Of a stretch of DNA of 64,000 nt, positions 52,503 to 60,063 are shown piece by piece. Source of the stretch: Mycobacterium sp. EPa45. Lineage in GTDB: Bacteria > Actinomycetota > Actinomycetes > Mycobacteriales > Mycobacteriaceae. The stretch is taken from positions 682,001 through 746,000 of the forward strand of contig NZ_CP011773.1 of assembly GCF_001021385.1 (NCBI RefSeq), given 5' to 3'. The translations under genes were made by a program, and so were the position numbers. Numbering within the stretch: position 1 is the stretch's first letter; every line of letters starts with the position of its first letter. Below the pieces are notes generated by a model that saw nothing but the letters and a program-made list of their open reading frames with translations, did no database searches and had not been told where the DNA came from.

Positions 52503-52964
52503 ATGAACGACCGCGTACCTGATTCCTCCGGGCTGCCGCTGCGCGCCATGGTGATGGTGCTGCTCTTCCTCGGCGTGATCTTCCTGCTGGTCGGTTTCCA
52601 GGCCATGGGCTCGGGCAACGACAGCAGCAGCGACGACACGTCGACGCGGACGGTCACCACCACGACGTCCAAGACATCCGCCGCACCGGCGGCCAAAGCC
52701 GAGGTGCGGGTGTTCAACGTCGGCGAAGGTGAAGGCGCCGCCAGCCGCATCGGTGACCGGCTGCGCGAGGCGGGCTGGAACGTCACCGAGACCAGCAACC
52801 TGCAGGCGCCGCCGCTGTCTGCCACGACGGTCTACTACGGCACGACCGACGGTGAGCAGGCCGCCGCCGAGTCGGTCGCCAAGGTGCTCAACGCGCCGGT
52901 GGCCCCGAGAATCCCGGAAATCGCCGAGCAGCCACCGGGCGTGATCGTTCTGGTGACCGGATAG
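52503..52964 (+). CDS. virR: VirR-like LytR_C domain membrane protein (Rv0431)
   Basis: 153 residues. One membrane helix ([20 protein letters not shown], about 16-35), a Ser/Thr-rich linker, then an extracytoplasmic LytR_C domain ([28 protein letters not shown]). Its M. tuberculosis counterpart (VirR) affects vesicle release and cell-wall integrity. The ATG at 52503 is used. It is followed by sodC after 10 bases, probably in one operon. Confidence 0.9.
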   Translation: MNDRVPDSSGLPLRAMVMVLLFLGVIFLLVGFQAMGSGNDSSSDDTSTRTVTTTTSKTSAAPAAKAEVRVFNVGEGEGAASRIGDRLREAGWNVTETSNLQAPPLSATTVYYGTTDGEQAAAESVAKVLNAPVAPRIPEIAEQPPGVIVLVTG

Positions 52965-52974
52965 GCTTCGGCTC

Positions 52975-53721
52975 ATGGTCACGACCGTCAGCCCGCTGAG
53001 AACTGCCGCCGCCGTCCTGTTCGTCGCTCCCGTCGCCGTGTTGAGCGCGTGCAGCCCGAACGAACCGATCGCCTCGCAGCCCGGTACACCGCCCGCGGTG
53101 TGGACCGGCTCCCCGGCGCCCGCCGCCGCTGGTGAAGGCACCCACGCCGCGGGCAACGGTGAAGGCACCCACGGCGCGCCCCAGGCGTCCGCGTCCAGCG
53201 CCGACACCCTGACCGCTCAGATCAAGACTGCCGACGGCACCCAGGTCGCCGCGGCGACCTTCGAGTTCCAGGACGGCTTCGCCACGGTCACCGTGCAGAC
53301 CACCGGTACCGGCAAGCTGGCGCCGGGCTTCCACGGCCTGCACCTGCACTCGTTCGCCAAGTGTGAGGCCAACTCCGTCGCCCCGGCCGGCGGCGCTCCC
53401 GGTGACTTCCTGTCCGCGGGGGGCCACTTCCAGGCCGGCGGTCATACCGGGCATCCCGCGAGCGGCGACCTGGCCTCGCTGCAGGTACGCGAGGACGGCT
53501 CGGCGATGTTGGTGACCACGACCAACTCGTTCACCAAACAGGATCTGATGGGCGGCAACGGCACGGCGATCATCATCCACGCCGACGCCGACAACTTCGC
53601 CAACATCCCGCCGGAGCGCTACCAGCAGATCCAGGGCGGCGCGCCCGGTCCGGACGAAGCCACGATGGCCACCGGCGACGCCGGCAAGCGGGTGGCGTGC
53701 GGTGTCGTCGGCACCGGTTAA
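52975..53721 (+). CDS. sodC: Cu superoxide dismutase lipoprotein SodC
   Basis: 248 residues. The signal peptide ends in the lipobox VLSAC. The Cu ligands are in [12 protein letters not shown] and IIHADADNF, with the disulfide Cys in AKCEAN and near RVACG. The zinc loop is [12 protein letters not shown], like that of M. tuberculosis SodC, which lacks bound zinc. A Pro/Ala linker after the lipobox contains the repeated [16 protein letters not shown]. It detoxifies superoxide outside the membrane. The 3' end overlaps the carboxylate-amine ligase gene by 20 bases. Confidence 0.93.
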   Translation: MVTTVSPLRTAAAVLFVAPVAVLSACSPNEPIASQPGTPPAVWTGSPAPAAAGEGTHAAGNGEGTHGAPQASASSADTLTAQIKTADGTQVAAATFEFQDGFATVTVQTTGTGKLAPGFHGLHLHSFAKCEANSVAPAGGAPGDFLSAGGHFQAGGHTGHPASGDLASLQVREDGSAMLVTTTNSFTKQDLMGGNGTAIIIHADADNFANIPPERYQQIQGGAPGPDEATMATGDAGKRVACGVVGTG

Positions 53722-54850
53722 ACCGCCTGCGGAGAAGCCCGGCCGAATCGACTTCGCCGGTTCACCCCGGCCGACACTCGGCGTCGAGTGGGAGTTCGCG
53801 CTGATCGACACGGCCACCCGGGACCTCAGCAATGAGGCTGCCGCCGTGATCGCCGACGTCGGCGAGAACCCGCACATCCATAAAGAGCTGCTGCGCAACA
53901 CCATTGAGGTCGTCACCGGCGTCTGTGACACCGTCGACGAGGCCATGGCCGATCTCAGGGGGACCCTGCGCGGCGCGCGCGACATCGTGCACGAACGGGG
54001 TATGGAGCTGTTCTGCGCGGGCACCCACCCGTTCGCCTCCTGGTCCACCCAGAAGCTGACCGATGCGCCGCGCTACGCCGAGCTGATCAAGCGGACGCAG
54101 TGGTGGGGACGGCAGATGCTGATCTGGGGTGTGCACGTGCACATCGGGGTGTCGTCGGCGCACAAGGTCATGCCGATCATCTCCTCGCTGCTCAACCAAT
54201 ATCCCCATCTGCTGGCGCTGTCGGCCTCCTCGCCGTTCTGGGCCGGCGATGACACCGGCTACGCCAGCAACCGGGCGATGATGTTCCAGCAGTTGCCGAC
54301 CGCGGGTCTGCCGTTCCAGTTCCAGACCTGGCGGCAATTCGAGCGGTTCGTGCACGATCAGAAGAAGACCGGCATCATCGACCACATCAACGAGGTCCGT
54401 TGGGACATCAGGCCGTCACCGCATCTGGGCACCATCGAGGTCCGGGTGTTCGACGGCGTGTCCAACCTGCGGGAGCTCGCGGCCCTGGTGGCGCTGACGC
54501 ACTGCCTGGTGGTCGACCTGGATCGTCGGCTGGAAGCGGGTGAGCAGCTGCCGGTGATGCCGCCCTGGCACGTGCAGGAGAACAAATGGCGCGCGGCCCG
54601 GTACGGCCTGGACGCCATCATCATCCTCGACGCGGACAGCAACGAACGGTTGGTCACCGAGGATCTCGACGACCTGTTGACCCGGCTGCAGCCGGTGGCC
54701 GAATCGCTGCACTGCGCGGACGAATTGGCCGCGGTGGCCGACATTCCGCAGCGCGGTGCCTCATACCAGCGCCAGCACCGGGTAGCCGAGGCGAGCGGCG
54801 GCGACCTGCGCGCGGTGGTTGACTCGTTGGTCGGGGAGCTGGACATCTAG
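53702..54850 (+). CDS. Glutamate-cysteine-ligase-like carboxylate-amine ligase (YbdK/GCS2 family, Rv0433)
   Basis: 382 residues. [10 protein letters not shown] near residue 28 starts the GCS2 fold, with [26 protein letters not shown] and the [10 protein letters not shown] metal/ATP blocks. Family members show weak gamma-glutamyl-cysteine ligase activity; the real substrate is unclear. The GTG at 53702 lies 20 bases inside sodC. Same order as M. tuberculosis (sodC-Rv0433). Confidence 0.92.
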   Translation: MSSAPVKPPAEKPGRIDFAGSPRPTLGVEWEFALIDTATRDLSNEAAAVIADVGENPHIHKELLRNTIEVVTGVCDTVDEAMADLRGTLRGARDIVHERGMELFCAGTHPFASWSTQKLTDAPRYAELIKRTQWWGRQMLIWGVHVHIGVSSAHKVMPIISSLLNQYPHLLALSASSPFWAGDDTGYASNRAMMFQQLPTAGLPFQFQTWRQFERFVHDQKKTGIIDHINEVRWDIRPSPHLGTIEVRVFDGVSNLRELAALVALTHCLVVDLDRRLEAGEQLPVMPPWHVQENKWRAARYGLDAIIILDADSNERLVTEDLDDLLTRLQPVAESLHCADELAAVADIPQRGASYQRQHRVAEASGGDLRAVVDSLVGELDI

Positions 54851-54918
54851 GCCGCGCCACGACCGATGCGGGCGCCAGCCCGAGGAGGAGTGGCGCAATG
54901 GACCCGAGGGAGGCACCC

Positions 54919-55254
54919 ATGAGGATTCGACGACTGGGATGTGCGGTGATGGCTGCGACCGTCGTCCTGACCGGTGCCGGCTGCGCCAAGGCGATCACCG
55001 GCACCCCGGTGGCCACACCGGGCGAAGCGGGCAAGGGCATGGTCCCCGCGGATCTGCTCACCACGACGTGCCGGGAGTTCTTGACAATGGACACCGTCAC
55101 GCGGCGCGAAGTGATCGTGGCGATCGGCAAGAGCGGAAATCAACTGGTCGCCTCGAATCCGCAACTGTGGGCTGGGGTGGCGAGCGCGCTGTGCGGATTC
55201 GTCGATCCCAGTGCACCGGTGAAAGACGTGGTCATGGGGCAGGGCATCCGGTAG
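54919..55254 (+). CDS. Small lipoprotein, HdeA-like
   Basis: 111 residues. The signal peptide has a lipobox (VVLTGAGC, Cys about 22). The mature part contains two cysteines (TTCREFLTM ... ASALCGFVD) in a pattern that resembles HdeA-type acid-stress chaperones (C-x-x-F-L ... C). The ATG at 54919 has a purine-rich upstream stretch (GAGGAGTGG, GGGAGG). It is inserted between Rv0433 and Rv0434 equivalents compared with M. tuberculosis. Function tentative. Confidence 0.65.
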   Translation: MRIRRLGCAVMAATVVLTGAGCAKAITGTPVATPGEAGKGMVPADLLTTTCREFLTMDTVTRREVIVAIGKSGNQLVASNPQLWAGVASALCGFVDPSAPVKDVVMGQGIR

Positions 55255-55256
55255 CC

Positions 55257-55892
55257 ATGACCGCCCAACCGATGTTCCCGCTGCAGGCGGCGCTGCTGCC
55301 CGGGGAATCGTTGCCGCTGAGGATCTTTGAGCCGCGATACTCGCAGCTGGTGCTCGACTGCCTGGAGATGACCGACCCGGCGTTCGGGGTGGTGCTGATC
55401 AGCCGCGGTCGCGAGGTCGGCGGCGGCGATGTCCGCAGCGATGTCGGGACACTGGCCCGCATCACCGAGTACGCCGACCTTGGCATGGGCCGCTACCAGC
55501 TGGCCACCGTTGTGGGCGAACGGATTCGGGTGCGCGAATGGCTCGACGACGACCCCTACCCGCGCGCCGTCATCGACCCCTGGCCCGACGAGCCTGGTCC
55601 GCCGGTGACGCATGAGCGGATCGGCGGGATCGTCGACCAGATTCTGGCATTGTTCGAGCGGATCGTCAGCGCACGGGGTGGGCAGCTGCCGCCCGATGCG
55701 CTCGCGGTCGCGCCGGAGGTCGCCGACGATCCGTCCCGGCACATCTACACGCTTGCCTCGCGGGTGCCGATGGGGCAGGCCGACCGCTACGCGGTATTGG
55801 CGGCGCCGACGCTGTCTGAGCGCGTCGACGTGCTGGCCGACGCGATCGAAACCGTCTCGGCTCTGGTCGAATTCCAGATTTCCGACGAGTAG
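55257..55892 (+). CDS. Lon N-terminal substrate-binding-domain protein (Rv0434)
   Basis: 211 residues. FPLQAALLPGESLPLRIFEPRYSQLV is the start of the Lon N-terminal (LAN/PUA-like) domain; GVVLISRGREVGG and GTLARI follow. It lacks the AAA and protease domains of Lon, so it is a free-standing substrate-binding module. The ATG begins two bases after the previous stop. Same position as Rv0434. Function unknown; probably an adaptor. Confidence 0.88.
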   Translation: MTAQPMFPLQAALLPGESLPLRIFEPRYSQLVLDCLEMTDPAFGVVLISRGREVGGGDVRSDVGTLARITEYADLGMGRYQLATVVGERIRVREWLDDDPYPRAVIDPWPDEPGPPVTHERIGGIVDQILALFERIVSARGGQLPPDALAVAPEVADDPSRHIYTLASRVPMGQADRYAVLAAPTLSERVDVLADAIETVSALVEFQISDE

Positions 55893-55895
55893 CGC

Positions 55896-56801
55896 TCAGA
55901 GCTTCCTGGCATCCAGCAGGACGGTGTCCGGCACGGGATCCTCGAGGTCGTCGGGCACTGGCCGCTTATAGTGCTCCATCAGGTCGACCGCGGAGGTCGC
56001 GGTGACCTCCCAGCCGCGCTCGGTCAGCCACTTCTCGACATCGGTGCGGGCCTCCATGTACCACAGCCGAGTGACGTCGGGCACTTCCGGACCGCCGGCC
56101 TCGGCAGCGGCGCGGCGGGCCTGCGCCATCCGCTCTTGGCGGCGGGCCAGCTGTTCGGCCGAGTAGAAGACTTCACCGAACGCCTCGACGGATAGCCTGC
56201 TCCCAGCGGCGCTGAGCTCGTCGATCTGCTCGAACAACGCGTCCTGGGCCGCGGCGGGCAAGTACGGAAGCAGCCCTTCCGCCGACCATGCGGTCGGGGT
56301 GGGCGGATCGAAACCGGCCTGCCGCAATGCAGTTGGCCAGTCATGACGCAGATCGACAGCGACCGCGGCATACTCGGCGGCAGGCTTTGCGTGGTGTTCG
56401 GCGAGCACCCGTTCTTTGAACTCGAGCACCTTCGGTTGGTCGATCTCGTACACAGTCGTGTCGCTGATCCAGGGCAGCCGCCAGGCGCGGGTGTCGAGGC
56501 CGGCGGCCAGGATCACGGCCTGGTCCAGTCCGTTGGCGCCGGCGGTGGTGAAGAAGTCGTCGAAAAACTTGGTGCGCGAGGCGATGTAGGCCGCCAGGGC
56601 CTGTACTCGCACCGGGTTGTCGACCAGAATCGGTGAGCGCCAGCCCGCCTCGACGGCGGCCTCGATGAAGAAGTGCGCGTACGGGTCGAGGTAGAGCGGG
56701 CATTCGGCGTCGGTCTCCGCCGCTCGCGCGCGGGCCACGCTCAATGCGGTGGCGCCGACGCCCTCGGTGATGTCCCAGCTGTCGTCGTCGGTTCGGCTCA
56801 C
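55896..56801 (-). CDS. Class I SAM-dependent methyltransferase (TIGR00027 family)
   Basis: 301 residues of the mycobacterial leucine-carboxyl-methyltransferase-like family: GVGATALSVARARA near the start, DPYAHFFIEAA, VILAAGLDTRAWRLPW (SAM-binding loop) and WSAEGLLPYLP. It probably O-methylates a polyketide or carboxylate. The GTG start overlaps the mnhG stop (GTGA), so it is translationally coupled to the Mrp antiporter operon, an odd partnership. It ends four bases from the convergent Lon-domain gene. Confidence 0.88.
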   Translation of the reverse strand: MSRTDDDSWDITEGVGATALSVARARAAETDAECPLYLDPYAHFFIEAAVEAGWRSPILVDNPVRVQALAAYIASRTKFFDDFFTTAGANGLDQAVILAAGLDTRAWRLPWISDTTVYEIDQPKVLEFKERVLAEHHAKPAAEYAAVAVDLRHDWPTALRQAGFDPPTPTAWSAEGLLPYLPAAAQDALFEQIDELSAAGSRLSVEAFGEVFYSAEQLARRQERMAQARRAAAEAGGPEVPDVTRLWYMEARTDVEKWLTERGWEVTATSAVDLMEHYKRPVPDDLEDPVPDTVLLDARKL

Positions 56802-57148
56802 GGCTCCCGCTTCGCTCCCTCGGTGTTATCGTCACGCATCTCGTCGACCGTCAGCTCGTCACTGACCTTTTGCTCACGGTAGGCCAGTTGCCCGACGCGG
56901 TGCGCGATCACGGGCGCGGTTATCAGAGTGAACAACGCGGTCAGGACGAGCATGCCGACGTCGACGTTGCCGGACAGCCGGATCGTCGCGCCTCCGAGCA
57001 CCAGCACCAGGCCCAGCACCTGCGGTTTGGTTGCTGCGTGCATGCGGGTCAGGGTGTCCGGGAAGCGCAGCACGCCGATGGCCGCGGTCAGCGCCAGCGC
57101 CGAACCGGCCAGCACCAGCACGCCGGCCAGCACATCCTGGACATTCAT
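56798..57148 (-). CDS. mnhG: Mrp antiporter subunit MnhG
   Basis: 116 residues with three membrane helices, MNVQDVLAGVLVLAGSALALTAAIG leading, and the conserved LRFPDTLTRMHAATKP block of the MnhG/PhaG family. It is a small accessory subunit of the Mrp Na+/H+ antiporter. The ATG at 57148 overlaps the mnhF stop (ATGA). The C-terminus is acidic and cytoplasmic. Confidence 0.92.
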   Translation of the reverse strand: MNVQDVLAGVLVLAGSALALTAAIGVLRFPDTLTRMHAATKPQVLGLVLVLGGATIRLSGNVDVGMLVLTALFTLITAPVIAHRVGQLAYREQKVSDELTVDEMRDDNTEGAKREP

Positions 57149-57420
57149 GTGTCGTCCCGCCCCGCGGCGTCGGGCACCCGGAATCGGGCCACGCTCACCG
57201 AGCCCACGAAGCTGATCAACGCCAGCGCCGCCAGGCTGTAGGTGACGGTGGTGTCCAGGCTGAACGCCGCCCAGGTGCCGATGCCGCACATCGTGACCGC
57301 CACCAGGGTGTCGACCGCCACCAGCCGGTCCAGCGTGCTGGGCCCCAGTAGCAACCGGATCATCGTCACCGCGGCCGCCGCGACGAGCATCACGCCCGAA
57401 AGCACCCACACGATCGTCAT
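57145..57420 (-). CDS. mnhF: Mrp antiporter subunit MnhF
   Basis: 91 residues, three hydrophobic helices. RLLLGPSTLDRLVAVDTL is the diagnostic MnhF block. The ATG at 57420 overlaps the mnhE stop by four bases and its own stop overlaps mnhG. A subunit of the membrane antiporter. Confidence 0.92.
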   Translation of the reverse strand: MTIVWVLSGVMLVAAAAVTMIRLLLGPSTLDRLVAVDTLVAVTMCGIGTWAAFSLDTTVTYSLAALALISFVGSVSVARFRVPDAAGRDDT

Positions 57421-57998
57421 GCGCGATCCGCCTCCGCTCCTCGCTCGGACGTCATGTCGTCACCATCTTCTTCGGATTCGCCTGCCGCAGGCTGCCATTC
57501 GGAGTCTCGCTCGAACGCGGCGATCAGCAGCCGTTCCAGCTGCGCCAGCTGCCGGTAGAACTGCTCCACCGAGCGCCGGGATCCCACGTCGAGCACGTGG
57601 ACGTACACCAGCCGGCGAGTCTGATCTATCTCCAGCACGATCGTCCCCGGCGTGAGGTTCATGATGTTGACGCCCAAGGCCAGAACAAGATCCGACTTCA
57701 GCGCCAGGTGACCGCGCAGCACCGCCGACAGCGGTGGCTTACCCGGCCGGATCGCCAGCCAGGCCACCTGTACCGAGGACTGCATCAGCCACCAGGTGAC
57801 GTGCAGCGCCAACCGCAGCAGCGACAGCGGATGCAACCGGCCCTGCACCGGCACCGGCGGCAGCGGCAGTAGAACCACGATCAGCAGTGCCACAGCCAGC
57901 CCGGAGAGCACGTTGGCTACCGACACGGTGCCCCAGAGCAGCAGCCACACCAACGTCAGCCACACCAGCGTCCACACCCGGAGCGCCCACAACCTCAT
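57417..57998 (-). CDS. mnhE: Mrp antiporter subunit MnhE
   Basis: 193 residues. Two N-terminal membrane helices, HPLSLLRLALHVTWWLMQSSVQVAWLAI and the LTPGTIVLEID block identify MnhE/PhaE. The C-terminal tail (from about 165) is acidic and hydrophilic, longer than in most MnhE. The ATG at 57998 overlaps the mnhD stop; the frame upstream of it is a shadow of mnhD. Confidence 0.9.
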   Translation of the reverse strand: MRLWALRVWTLVWLTLVWLLLWGTVSVANVLSGLAVALLIVVLLPLPPVPVQGRLHPLSLLRLALHVTWWLMQSSVQVAWLAIRPGKPPLSAVLRGHLALKSDLVLALGVNIMNLTPGTIVLEIDQTRRLVYVHVLDVGSRRSVEQFYRQLAQLERLLIAAFERDSEWQPAAGESEEDGDDMTSERGAEADRA

Positions 57999-59596
57999 CG
58001 GTGGCTCCCCAGCACTGCGGTGATGTACTGGCTGCGGTCGAGCACCTCGTTGGCAGCCCGGTCGGTGTAGCCGAAGATGGGGCCGGCCGCCACCGTCAGC
58101 GACAGCCCGACCGCGATCAAAGCCATTGTCGGAACGAGCATTCCGACAGGCATCCGGCCGACGTCCCCGCGGTCGTCGAAGGCGACGTCGTCGGAGTAAT
58201 CGTCGAGCAGCACCGACGGTGCGGAGTCGGCGAGCGCACCTTCGGGTGCGTCGACACGCGAGCGCCAGAACGCCTTCGTCCACACCCGGGATACCACGTA
58301 GAGCGTCAGCAGGCTGGTCACCACCGACCCGGCGACCAGGAGCCAGGCCAACACCGATCCGTTGGCGGTGCCCGCCTGTAGCAGCGCCACTTTACCGATG
58401 AAGCCCGAAAACGGCGGGATACCACCGAGATTGAGGGCAGGCACGATGAAGACGAAGGCCAGCAGCGGGCTGGCGGCGGCCAGCCCACCGAGGCGGCGCA
58501 GCGTCGAGGCGCCGGCCTGCCGTTCGATCAGGCCGACGACGAGGAACAGGGTGGTCTGCACGACGATGTGGTGCGCGACGTAGTAGATCGCACCGGACAT
58601 GGCCACGCGGCTGGACAGCGCGATGCCGAACACCATGTACCCGATATGACTGACGAGGGTGAACGACAGCAGCCGCTTGATGTCGCTCTGTGCGATCGCA
58701 CCGAGAATGCCGACGAGCATGGTCAGCAGCGCCGCGACAAGCAGCACGTCGTCCAGCCGGCCCGCGGGGAACAGCAGTGAGTGTGCCCGGATGATCGCGT
58801 ACACACCGACTTTGGTGAGCAGACCGGCGAACACCGCGGTGACCGGGGCCGGTGCGGTCGGGTAGGAGTCCGGCAACCACGACGAGAGCGGGAACACCGC
58901 GGCCTTGATCCCGAATGCCACCAACAGCACCGCGAAGATCGCGCTGCGGGTGCCGGTGTTGACGTCCTGCAGGCGCAGCGACAACTCGGCCATGTTCAGC
59001 GTCCCGGTGGCCGCATAGATGAGCGCGAGGCCGATCAGGAAGATCAGCGACGACACCATCGACACCATCACGTAGGAGATGCCGGCTCGCACCCGCTCCT
59101 TGCTGGCGCCGATGGTCAACAGCACGAAGCTCGCCGACAGCAGCACCTCGAACCCGACGTACAGGTTGAACAGGTCGCCGGCCAGGAACGCCGTACACAC
59201 TCCGGCCGACAGCACCAGGTAGGTGGGCAGGAAGATCGACACCGGCTGGTGGGTGTCGCCGTCCCTGATGCCCTGACCGATGGCGTAGAACACGACGGCC
59301 AGCAGCACGATCGCCGACACCACCAACATCAGCGCCGAAAGCCGGTCGGCCACAAGCGTGATGCCCAACGGCCCCAGCCCCGCCTCGGTCGGGCCCCAGC
59401 CGCCGACATGCAGTGCCTGGGTGCCGTCGCGGTCGGTCAGGTACAGCAGCACCGCGCACACGGCCAGCACACCCGTCAGTGCGGCAAGCGTGATCAGTCG
59501 TTGCAGCCGCGGCTTGCGGCCGGCGATCAACGTCAGCGCCGCTGCCACCAACGGGATCAGCACGGGCAGCGGCATCAACACCGCAGCGGTGCTCAT
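57995..59596 (-). CDS. mnhD: Mrp antiporter subunit MnhD
   Basis: 533 residues, about 14 membrane helices, homologous to complex I NuoM/N. GFEVLLSASFVLLT carries the conserved membrane Glu, FGIKAAVFPLSSWLPDSYPTAP the conserved Lys and Pro loop, and SDIKRLLSFTLVSHIGYM a second Lys. Together with MnhA it forms the ion-translocating core. The C-terminus has a hydrophilic stretch (SRVDAPEGALADSAPSVLLDD). The ATG overlaps the mnhC stop. Confidence 0.95.
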   Translation of the reverse strand: MSTAAVLMPLPVLIPLVAAALTLIAGRKPRLQRLITLAALTGVLAVCAVLLYLTDRDGTQALHVGGWGPTEAGLGPLGITLVADRLSALMLVVSAIVLLAVVFYAIGQGIRDGDTHQPVSIFLPTYLVLSAGVCTAFLAGDLFNLYVGFEVLLSASFVLLTIGASKERVRAGISYVMVSMVSSLIFLIGLALIYAATGTLNMAELSLRLQDVNTGTRSAIFAVLLVAFGIKAAVFPLSSWLPDSYPTAPAPVTAVFAGLLTKVGVYAIIRAHSLLFPAGRLDDVLLVAALLTMLVGILGAIAQSDIKRLLSFTLVSHIGYMVFGIALSSRVAMSGAIYYVAHHIVVQTTLFLVVGLIERQAGASTLRRLGGLAAASPLLAFVFIVPALNLGGIPPFSGFIGKVALLQAGTANGSVLAWLLVAGSVVTSLLTLYVVSRVWTKAFWRSRVDAPEGALADSAPSVLLDDYSDDVAFDDRGDVGRMPVGMLVPTMALIAVGLSLTVAAGPIFGYTDRAANEVLDRSQYITAVLGSHR

Positions 59597-60063
59597 CGCG
59601 ACCCGTCGTGCCCGGGCAGGGCGTCTAGTTCGTCGGGCTCGTCGGTGTCCAGCGCCGGCACATGCTTGGGTGCGTCTTCGTCGATCGCAGCAGCTTCGGA
59701 GTCGGAGAGCTTCGACACCCGGGCGTCCTCCGGGTCGTTGCCGACCTCTTCCTTCGTGGTCAACCGGAACGAGCGGTAGGTCAACGCCAGCACGAACGCG
59801 GCGATCCCCATCGCGATTACGATCGCGGTCAGGATCATCCCCTGCGCCAGCGGGTCAGCCGTCGTCCTCTCCGAGCCGCTGGTACGTCCGCGGATGGGCG
59901 GATTCCCCGTCTCACCGCCGACGGTGAGGATCAACAGGTTGACTGCGTTGCCAACCAGGAGCAGGCCCAACAGCATTCGGGTCAGGTTACGCGAAAGCAG
60001 TAGGTACACACCGCAACTGGTGAGACCGCCGATGATGATCAGCGGAACGAGGTAGACGATCAT
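59593..60063 (-). CDS. mnhC: Mrp antiporter subunit MnhC
   Basis: 156 residues, NuoK-like. Three helices at residues 3-90 with GVYLLLSRNLTRMLLGLLLVGNAVNLLIL and DPLAQGMILTAIVIAMG. After the last helix there is an unusual long acidic cytoplasmic tail (about 50 residues, rich in Asp, Glu and Ser), longer than in Bacillus MrpC. The ATG at 60063 overlaps the mnhA stop by four bases. Confidence 0.93.
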   Translation of the reverse strand: MIVYLVPLIIIGGLTSCGVYLLLSRNLTRMLLGLLLVGNAVNLLILTVGGETGNPPIRGRTSGSERTTADPLAQGMILTAIVIAMGIAAFVLALTYRSFRLTTKEEVGNDPEDARVSKLSDSEAAAIDEDAPKHVPALDTDEPDELDALPGHDGSR

